From Bacteroidota bacterium (GTDB lineage Bacteria > Zhuqueibacterota > JdFR-76 > DREG01), in contig JAUXJX010000166.1 in assembly GCA_030624545.1 (NCBI GenBank), positions 1 through 5,427 of the forward strand: a stretch of 5,427 nt of DNA, given 5' to 3'. The notes beneath the pieces were generated by a model. It ran no database searches, was not told the origin of the DNA, and saw only the letters and a program-made list of their open reading frames with translations. Positions 1-5,427 of the stretch are shown piece after piece (position 1 is the first letter of the stretch; the number at the start of each line of letters is the position of its first letter). The position numbers were made by a program, and so were the translations under genes.

Positions 1-2118
1 ATGTCGTTCCTGGCGAATGTTGAGTCCATTTCATTGACCTGGTCCTTTCCAGCCTTTCCGGATTCCAATATCGTACTGGTTGATTCGATTCGTTTTGATG
101 TTAAGCTATTTCAAGACCGTCTTCCTGCTGATTCAGACAGTGCTGCATTCCGAATCGAATCATGTATAGGGTGTGATAATATTATCATCCCAATAGACGC
201 GGGCCGTAAATACCATGGTGTAGTCCGAGGTGTAGAACTGGTGTCCTCAAATCTCGATTCCTCAGCCTGGTCCGAATCACGTTTAAGCGATACGGGTCAG
301 AGTATAATTCCACCCAATGACAGCTTATTCACGCAGGCACAGCCAACCGATACGACGGGCATTTTCGTAGCCTGGGATGAATATTTTGATGATCCATTTT
401 GGGATACAAATTCAACAGATTTGGTGGGCTTTTTTAGAGTAATCAGAGCGAGAGTGAACAATTCCGGAGACGTCCTGCAGAGAGATTTCTTGCCCAACGA
501 TCCGGCATATATGAACCTGATGTTTATGGATCGTACAAATCTTGTTCCCAATGCAGACTATGTCTATCTAGTTATTCCGTTTGAAAAGAAGCCGAACGAT
601 CCACCAATTTTTCTGCCGGCGGGAAATGAGAACGCCGCCATTGTTAACGACACGAGTAATGTCAGAAATTTCACAGATCGTGTCTTCGTGCCAAAATTCA
701 ATGGACTGCATGTAACCAATCCAGCGACAGGCAAGAAATATTTTAATTTGAATGCAGCCGATCGGCTGGATCTCGAATGGTTTTGGCTGTTTGAGGAGAA
801 TGGAATGGAGAGGGTTGCTGGTTTTGGAGACTTTCGCGGCGCCCAAAAGTTACAGGTGTTTCTGTCAAATAATGCGGATTTTGTTAACCGTCCTGATTTT
901 AGACAATTCACTGATGTTGAGGACCTGGACAGAAATAACTTGACAAATGACTCGCAATTTTATAATATCTTCTTCACAGACTTGACTAATCCCAATAAAT
1001 TTAATATGTTTGAAGGCAAGTCTGTATTTGCCAAAATAATGGGTTTTGATCGATTTGGCAATAGTCCGACGTATCCCTCTTCAGCAGAGTTTGATGGTGT
1101 TAATGAGCTTGTACTTGATAATACTCTTCCAACAGCGACGAGTCTAAGCTTCAGAATAACTTCATCAGCGGATACGGTATCCAATCAGACGCTTGTTGAT
1201 ATCTCCTTTTCATGGATGAAATCGATTGACGAGCTCAGTGGACTTCGCGATTATACGATTGAGATCTTTCAGATGTTAAATGGAACGGAATCCATGATCA
1301 CATCTATCGGAAACATTCCAGCAGGGGACACCACATTTACCCTCGAAAAATTCGAGATTCGGGATGAATTTTTCGAGAGTCCTCTATTCTTCAGAATCAC
1401 TCCACGGGACTTTGCGAATAATCGTAACGCGGATGGCGATGTCACCGAATTTAAGTTTTTCAGCCCGCCGCAATTGTTGTCCGTTGTCCGTGATTCAATT
1501 ACCAACAACGTGACTGCCACATGGACCAAGGTTCCCGCGGCAGACAAATATCTGTTTGTTTTCGCCAGACGGAAAGAATTCTTTCTAGACCCGGGTCTTC
1601 GAAATAATCCGGGTAACAGAGAAATAATTCCTGCAAATGCGGCAACCGATCCGGACACGATTACCAGGGTAATCAACCGAATATTCAACCCGACGGATTC
1701 AACCTATTTCCGCATGCTCGCGACAAAAGCCGATGTTTTTGAATCCGGTTTTGGCAATTTTGTGTTCTTGCCTCCGTCGCGGCAAATAATTGGCTCCGGC
1801 AATATTACAACAGGCGTTGGGGACGAGCCGGCGATTCCAACTGCGTTTGCATTAATGCAGAATTATCCCAATCCTTTTAACCCGGAAACCAGGATAGCTT
1901 TTGAAATTCCTGTTCAGACAAATGTCGAGATTTCTATTTTCAATCTTGCAGGCAAGAAAATCAAGACCTTAATAAATAGGGAATTCGAACCGGGTCGATA
2001 TGAGGCAGTTTGGCATGGACGGGATTCATCAGATCGAATCGTTGCTTCCGGAATGTACCTGTATGCAATCTCGACTTCGGGATTCAGACAGGTTAAGAAA
2101 TGTCTATTCCTTAAATAG
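1..2118 (+). CDS. Secreted multi-domain FN3/Ig-like protein with C-terminal sorting domain (5' partial)
   Basis: This is the last 705 codons of a large exported protein of unknown specific function. The frame is open from the first base and ends at TAG 2116-2118. The ATG at base 1 is probably not the true start: no signal peptide follows, and the protein opens directly in an FN3-type B strand (V-E-S-I-S-L-T-W). Approximate domains: FN3-like 1-100 (ending S-A-W-S-E-S), FN3-like 104-222, a larger beta domain 225-370 ending near D350-R-F-G-N354, Ig-like 377-487 ending at D470-F-A-N-N474, FN3-like 488-600, a short linker, and a sorting domain about 610-705. There is no catalytic motif. The only cysteines are C55, C58 (C-I-G-C) and C701. 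The next gene follows after 12 bases, so the two are probably one operon. Export and a surface or extracellular location are well supported by the C-terminal domain; an adhesive or structural role is inference. Confidence 0.9.
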   Translation: MSFLANVESISLTWSFPAFPDSNIVLVDSIRFDVKLFQDRLPADSDSAAFRIESCIGCDNIIIPIDAGRKYHGVVRGVELVSSNLDSSAWSESRLSDTGQSIIPPNDSLFTQAQPTDTTGIFVAWDEYFDDPFWDTNSTDLVGFFRVIRARVNNSGDVLQRDFLPNDPAYMNLMFMDRTNLVPNADYVYLVIPFEKKPNDPPIFLPAGNENAAIVNDTSNVRNFTDRVFVPKFNGLHVTNPATGKKYFNLNAADRLDLEWFWLFEENGMERVAGFGDFRGAQKLQVFLSNNADFVNRPDFRQFTDVEDLDRNNLTNDSQFYNIFFTDLTNPNKFNMFEGKSVFAKIMGFDRFGNSPTYPSSAEFDGVNELVLDNTLPTATSLSFRITSSADTVSNQTLVDISFSWMKSIDELSGLRDYTIEIFQMLNGTESMITSIGNIPAGDTTFTLEKFEIRDEFFESPLFFRITPRDFANNRNADGDVTEFKFFSPPQLLSVVRDSITNNVTATWTKVPAADKYLFVFARRKEFFLDPGLRNNPGNREIIPANAATDPDTITRVINRIFNPTDSTYFRMLATKADVFESGFGNFVFLPPSRQIIGSGNITTGVGDEPAIPTAFALMQNYPNPFNPETRIAFEIPVQTNVEISIFNLAGKKIKTLINREFEPGRYEAVWHGRDSSDRIVASGMYLYAISTSGFRQVKKCLFLK
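1828..2115 (+). other. C-terminal sorting domain, QNYPNPFNP type (FlgD-Ig / Por-secretion-tail-like)
   Basis: Residues about 610-705 of the first protein. The signature Q-N-Y-P-N-P-F-N-P is at residues 620-628 (bases 1858-1884). It is followed by the alternating strand I-A-F-E-I-P, a V-E-I-S-I-F-N-L-A-G-K-K-I-K-T-L segment, G-R-Y-E-A-V-W-H-G-R-D, V-A-S-G-M-Y-L-Y and the terminal K-K-C-L-F-L-K. In Bacteroidota, related C-terminal domains direct Sec-exported proteins through the outer membrane by the type IX secretion system. In other FCB phyla the same domain is very common, and its link to a type IX-like system is generally assumed rather than shown. The only small departure is Cys701 in the K-x-L-x-L-K tail, where Met is usual. 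Confidence 0.93.
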
Positions 2119-2123
2119 TAAGG
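2119..2123 (+). promoter_or_regulatory. Ribosome binding site (TAAGG) of the second gene
   Basis: TAAGG lies 7 bases before ATG 2131 and matches part of the consensus TAAGGAGG. It overlaps the second of two adjacent stop codons (TAG 2116-2118, TAA 2119-2121). The site supports 2131 as the start over the later in-frame ATG at 2158, which would remove most of the signal peptide. No promoter or terminator fits in the 12-base gap, so translation of the second gene is probably coupled to, or at least shares an mRNA with, the first. Confidence 0.6.
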
Positions 2124-2130
2124 CCACTGC

Positions 2131-2199
2131 ATGAGATGGCGGAAATTCCTCCTATTGATGTTACTGATCACGGCTAGCTATGTAACTCAATCGATTTCG
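2131..2199 (+). other. Sec signal peptide of the second protein
   Basis: Residues 1-23 have a positive n-region (M-R-W-R-K), a hydrophobic core F6 to V18 rich in Leu, and a polar c-region ending S-I-S before Q24, which fits a signal peptidase I site. No cysteine follows, so it is not a lipoprotein signal. The exact cleavage position is inferred. The peptide fixes the start of the gene at 2131. Confidence 0.85.
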
Positions 2200-5100
2200 C
2201 AATCTCCAAGCAGCATTCAATTTCAAGCCATTCAGATGATACCCGAGCCCGCGGTTAGCATGGGCACCTTTAACCGGGTATTTACGGAAAAGCAATTCGG
2301 GCAGAAGACTTTCCTGTTCAAACAGCTTTCCGCTACCGAATGGGATACGCTAGCGTCCCCGGGCGACCCTAATCAGTTCTTCCAGGATGTGTTTAGCCTG
2401 ACCGATGGCGTAACCTACCAGTATCAAGTACTTTTCAATACAGAACTTTCCAACATCGTATCTTCAACCCAGGACGATTCCCCGCCCATTGTCACGATTC
2501 AGTTCGATGGTGACTTCGCCACTACCTCTAATGTTCGACTTAATTATCTCGCCGTTGATTCAGTAGCGAAGAGCATAAAGAAGTCGATTTTTTACTATCG
2601 TCCCAATCATGAAGGCACCGGAAACTGGCGGGAATTCGGCAGCAAAGACCATATGCCGGCCGTTGCAGCATCTCCCGGCAGCCCACATTTGGATAGCCTT
2701 TTCTTTCAGGTTCCGGATTCACTCGGCGATGGTCCGTATGAATTCCTGATTGTAGCGCAGGATACGGCATGGTCTCCTCTTCATCGGCCCGATACTTCAT
2801 TTACCGGAGAAGAGGGCAATATTATCGTGGTGAACGCGGCCACACCTGCACTGAAGCAATTATTTGTTGATACCCACCAGCCCAGTTCTCAAATAACGTC
2901 TCAACTGGATCAGTTTTTAAATACCATAGCGGTACAGATTCAATATCATGCGGAAGACCTATTCCTGGGTCACAATGGATTTCGAGGCAGCGGCGTCAAT
3001 AAGGTCTCTCTATATTTTAATTACAAGGTAGATCCCGGCGGTGCTTACTTGTTCACAGATTCGCTTTTCCAAACGACCAGCTTTGCAACCCCGCTATTGG
3101 AGGTAGACGGCGCATTCAATTTTGTCGCATCCAAAGATGGATACTATGAGTTCTATACTCTCGCTTCGGACACCGCCCTGAATACTGAAAACGACGGCGC
3201 GCCCAAGACAGTTGATTTGAGTTTTGTTGTGGACTCTTCGGCGCCGAAGGTGGACAGCATTTTGGTCATAGAAGCTCCAGACATGAATGTCCCGGCCCCT
3301 CAGCCTGGATGGACGAAGAAGACTCAGATTAGATACGACATACTGGGTGCCTCGGATATTCCCAAGGATGGGTATGCATCTGATCTTGACTCAATCGTTC
3401 TTGCTGAGAACATCGATTTTACACTGAATGATTCAAGCTTTGCATTTGCGCCGCAGGCGCTCAGTGGGCAGTACAGAATCAGTTCGTCCCCCGGCACAAA
3501 GGAAATCTTTGGCAAGGTTGTCGATAAGGCAGCAAACTCCAGTTTTCCGGTTTCCAGGACGATCATCTTTGACCCGAATCCACCGCTGCTCAATGCCTTC
3601 TCTATTCCGTTTTCAAAGACAGCCGCGGACACGGTTCCGGTCTCAATCGATATAGAAGATGATTTCCTATTGGATTCCCTTTACATATGGCGAAATGGTG
3701 AGCTGTTGCATCAAATAGCACTTCCCGACAGCAATAAATTTACTGCCGTGATGACCTTGGATCTTTTGGAAACAAAAGGAGACTATTTTTTCTCGGCACA
3801 AGTCCGTGATAAGGCCGGTAATTTAAGCGAGGTGGTTTCAGACACGGTCAAGTTAGTGGACATTGTGAGTTTGCAGGAATTCTCTCTACACGATCTGACT
3901 GATCCGCAAGATGCTTTCTTCGGCGCATTACCCGGCTATTCCGATAGTATGACCGTGTCGGTCAGACTTAAATTCTCCAAAAACCTGCGAAAACTCGATC
4001 TCTCCGAAGATTCGTCATTCCTGACGACCAGTGAGCTCCTGCCGCCCTGGAATGTCGTCGATGCCACCGATTCTGATACAACCATCCAGTTTGAATATAT
4101 GTTTGCCGGAGATGATGGATCGAAACAACTATTTGTTCGTGGAATTGGACCGCTCGAACCGGATACCAGCAATGTCCTTGATGATTCTATTATTGTGGAT
4201 ACAACCGATCCGGTTTTCGAAGAGATCTCTACATATCGCGTAATAGGCCTTAATGACACAACCTTCGAGTACACGAACTCGCGTGATATTCGTGTTCGTC
4301 TTAGAACACCTGATGTTCAACTCAACAAAATAGTAATCTGGGAAACCGGGCTGGATTCTATTCTGTACGAGTCTTTTTCTCCTGACACAACTTATTCCTT
4401 GAGAACACTGGATGACGGGCAAATCGGACTTAACGCAGGGATTCGAGATTTGGCGGGAAATTGGAGCCCAATTCAAAGTGCTGACGTATTTCTGGATCGA
4501 CTGACCCCGAGATTGGATTTACTATCATTCGATCATCCCTTCTCGTCCACTTTTGAAGTGAATATCAACTATTCTGCCCGGGATGATACCACGTTTTCCA
4601 AGGTGGTGTTGCTGGATAGAATTCGATTCAGTGAAGATAGCCTATTCTCGGATGAGAATACGGATGTTAGAAGCCTGCCTGCGGAGGTAAGTACATCGGG
4701 AAGCTTTCTCATCAACCTGGAACAAGTTTTGGGCGAGCATACGGTTTTTGCCCAGGTTCGTGACAAAGCGGGAAATTGGGGAAATGTGCTCAGCGCGCAA
4801 ATAACCGTAGTGGAAATCGTTCAGCCCACAAGCCTCGTTCTCGAAGACATCACACCTCAAATGGAGACTGACGATGTCGCCTTTTCCGGTTGGAGCAATA
4901 GCGATACGGTTAGGGCGACCGTAACGTTCGACGGTATACTCAAACGAATTGTTGCTGCAAGGAATGCCGCCTTTACTGATGGCGTACAAGATTTCGATGA
5001 GTGGACTAACATAAATGAGACTACCGTATCTTTTCTTTATGATTTCGGCGACGCCTCCGGATTGACCGAGTTGTATGTTAAGCTAATTGGTCCAAATCTC

Positions 5101-5427
5101 CCGGATACAAGCGCTGTTATCCAGGCCGCAATTCGAGTTGATAAAGAAAGACCGACCCTGGCAGGGATCACTCTTTTTCAAGTCTTGTCTGCAGAAGACA
5201 CACTTTTCGATTTTTCGAGTAGCAGCTCCGTGCGGGTTCGATTTGATCAACAGTCAGAAGAAATGACCCATGCCTACCTTTGGGAGGAGTCAAGTGACTC
5301 CGTTTTGGTGTCTCTATTTCTTGCTGAAACCGGATATACATTCGGCACCGAGAATAATGAGACCAAAACGGTGTTCGCCACCGTACGGGACTCAGCAGGT
5401 AACTGGAGCGCGGCCCATAATGATTCA
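2131..5427 (+). CDS. Giant secreted Ig-like repeat protein (3' partial)
   Basis: Reading from ATG 2131 gives 1099 codons without a stop to the window edge; the 3' end is missing. The product starts with a Sec signal peptide (residues 1-23). An FN3-like region follows at about 30-117 (P-E-P-A-V-S-M-G-T-F-N-R-V early, S-N-I-V-S-S-T-Q-D-D-S-P-P at its end). Then come nine Ig-like domains at roughly 118-238, 239-371, 372-484, 485-579, 580-693, 694-792, 793-897, 898-1007 and 1008-1099 (last one cut). Most end in a D-x-A-G-N type turn: D211-T-A-W, D347-T-A-L-N, D465-K-A-A-N, D560-K-A-G-N, D773-L-A-G-N, D878-K-A-G-N, D1087-S-A-G-N. From residue 239 the domains repeat in sets of three. There is no cysteine anywhere and no enzyme motif. 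Such Ig arrays are typical of stalk-like surface adhesins or scaffolds, so that role is likely but not shown. A sorting domain at the missing C-terminus is a prediction. Confidence 0.9.
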   Translation, partial: MRWRKFLLLMLLITASYVTQSISQSPSSIQFQAIQMIPEPAVSMGTFNRVFTEKQFGQKTFLFKQLSATEWDTLASPGDPNQFFQDVFSLTDGVTYQYQVLFNTELSNIVSSTQDDSPPIVTIQFDGDFATTSNVRLNYLAVDSVAKSIKKSIFYYRPNHEGTGNWREFGSKDHMPAVAASPGSPHLDSLFFQVPDSLGDGPYEFLIVAQDTAWSPLHRPDTSFTGEEGNIIVVNAATPALKQLFVDTHQPSSQITSQLDQFLNTIAVQIQYHAEDLFLGHNGFRGSGVNKVSLYFNYKVDPGGAYLFTDSLFQTTSFATPLLEVDGAFNFVASKDGYYEFYTLASDTALNTENDGAPKTVDLSFVVDSSAPKVDSILVIEAPDMNVPAPQPGWTKKTQIRYDILGASDIPKDGYASDLDSIVLAENIDFTLNDSSFAFAPQALSGQYRISSSPGTKEIFGKVVDKAANSSFPVSRTIIFDPNPPLLNAFSIPFSKTAADTVPVSIDIEDDFLLDSLYIWRNGELLHQIALPDSNKFTAVMTLDLLETKGDYFFSAQVRDKAGNLSEVVSDTVKLVDIVSLQEFSLHDLTDPQDAFFGALPGYSDSMTVSVRLKFSKNLRKLDLSEDSSFLTTSELLPPWNVVDATDSDTTIQFEYMFAGDDGSKQLFVRGIGPLEPDTSNVLDDSIIVDTTDPVFEEISTYRVIGLNDTTFEYTNSRDIRVRLRTPDVQLNKIVIWETGLDSILYESFSPDTTYSLRTLDDGQIGLNAGIRDLAGNWSPIQSADVFLDRLTPRLDLLSFDHPFSSTFEVNINYSARDDTTFSKVVLLDRIRFSEDSLFSDENTDVRSLPAEVSTSGSFLINLEQVLGEHTVFAQVRDKAGNWGNVLSAQITVVEIVQPTSLVLEDITPQMETDDVAFSGWSNSDTVRATVTFDGILKRIVAARNAAFTDGVQDFDEWTNINETTVSFLYDFGDASGLTELYVKLIGPNLPDTSAVIQAAIRVDKERPTLAGITLFQVLSAEDTLFDFSSSSSVRVRFDQQSEEMTHAYLWEESSDSVLVSLFLAETGYTFGTENNETKTVFATVRDSAGNWSAAHNDS
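2845..3867 (+). repeat. Three-Ig-domain super-repeat, unit 1 (divergent)
   Basis: Residues 239-579 of the second protein, three Ig-like domains. The second domain starts at the V-V-D-S-S-A-P boundary (P at 3244) and ends in D-K-A-A-N. The third starts at D-P-N-P-P-L-L (D at 3571) and ends in A-Q-V-R-D-K-A-G-N followed by V-D-I-V. The second and third domains align with the same positions of unit 2: D-K-A-A-N 3523 to D-L-A-G-N 4447 is 924 bases, and D 3571 to D 4495 is also 924 bases. The first domain is longer and matches its counterpart only weakly, so this unit is the most diverged copy. Confidence 0.6.
3868..4821 (+). repeat. Three-Ig-domain super-repeat, unit 2 (complete)
   Basis: Residues 580-897. 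The first domain lacks the D-x-A-G-N turn and ends in L-F-V-R-G-I-G-P-L-E-P-D-T-S, then I-I-V-D-T-T-D-P. The second domain ends in I-R-D-L-A-G-N-W-S. The third ends in A-Q-V-R-D-K-A-G-N-W, then V-E-I-V. The unit length of 954 bases is taken between the V-D-I-V (3856) and V-E-I-V (4810) junctions. Similarity to unit 3 is clear at the protein level and weak at the DNA level. Confidence 0.75.
4822..5427 (+). repeat. Three-Ig-domain super-repeat, unit 3 (cut by window edge)
   Basis: Residues 898-1099, the first two domains of the next unit. Landmarks sit exactly 942 bases (314 codons) after those of unit 2: L-F-V at 4129 and L-Y-V at 5071, boundary Pro at 4210 and 5152, D of D-L-A-G-N at 4447 and of D-S-A-G-N at 5389. 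The loop G-P-N-L-P-D-T-S matches G-P-L-E-P-D-T-S of unit 2. The third domain should lie just beyond the window. Confidence 0.75.

Noticed and set aside
1..3. ATG at the first base as the true start of the first gene
   Set aside because: No signal peptide follows although the protein carries an export tail, and the sequence begins inside an FN3-like strand. The gene most likely starts upstream of the window.
922..948. Dockerin-like module
   Set aside because: Only the D-x-D-x-N start is present; there is no second copy and no dockerin helix pattern.
1269..1688. 139-codon open frame on the - strand
   Set aside because: It is a shadow of the first gene: no recognisable domain and no operon context, while the + strand frame has clear domain structure throughout. 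The other - strand frames, and the short + strand frames at 752-943, 3428-3655 and 4031-4243, were rejected for the same reason.
2119..2130. Terminator or promoter between the genes
   Set aside because: The gap is only 12 bases, with no hairpin or T-run and no room for promoter elements.
2116..2133. Stop-codon readthrough joining the two genes, which share a reading frame
   Set aside because: There are two stops in a row (TAG TAA), followed by a good ribosome site and a signal peptide. This marks two separate exported proteins.
2131..2199. Lipoprotein signal
   Set aside because: There is no cysteine after the hydrophobic core, so a lipobox is absent.

Overview
The window holds two large genes on the + strand, head to tail in the same reading frame. 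Both run off the window. Both encode exported, mostly beta-sandwich (Ig/FN3-like) surface or secreted proteins. No RNA genes, mobile elements, CRISPR arrays, enzymes or internal promoters are visible.

Organism: the first protein ends in a textbook C-terminal sorting domain of the 'QNYPNPFNP' type (FlgD-Ig / Por-secretion-tail-like). It continues with a G-R-Y-E-A-V-W-H-G-R-D segment and V-A-S-G-M-Y-L-Y and ends in K-K-C-L-F-L-K. By established knowledge this variant is common in the FCB group and related candidate phyla (Ignavibacteria, Calditrichota, Marinimicrobia, KSB1, Zixibacteria, Latescibacteria and similar). The moderate base composition and long Asp/Ser/Thr-rich Ig-repeat proteins fit such a bacterium. 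The exact phylum cannot be decided from this window.

Layout: 1-2118 is the 3' part of a gene for a multi-domain FN3/Ig-like secreted protein; its N-terminus and signal peptide lie upstream of the window. After a double stop (TAG TAA) and a gap of 12 bases, with the RBS-like TAAGG inside it, a second gene starts at 2131. It stays open to base 5427 (1099 codons, no stop). It begins with a clear signal peptide, then one FN3-like region and nine consecutive Ig-like domains, the last cut by the window edge. From about 2845 these domains form a higher-order repeat of three domains (about 308-318 residues per period). Matching landmarks recur exactly 942 or 954 bases apart in the last two units.

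How the genes work together: the tight spacing suggests co-transcription. The sorting domain on the first protein and the signal peptide on the second suggest Sec export followed by surface anchoring or release, probably through a type IX-like route. The most likely role is structural or adhesive cell-surface material, but no substrate or partner can be read from the sequence. The most notable observation is the three-domain super-repeat, in which one domain class has lost the usual D-x-A-G-N turn and carries a conserved G-P-x-x-P-D-T-S loop instead.
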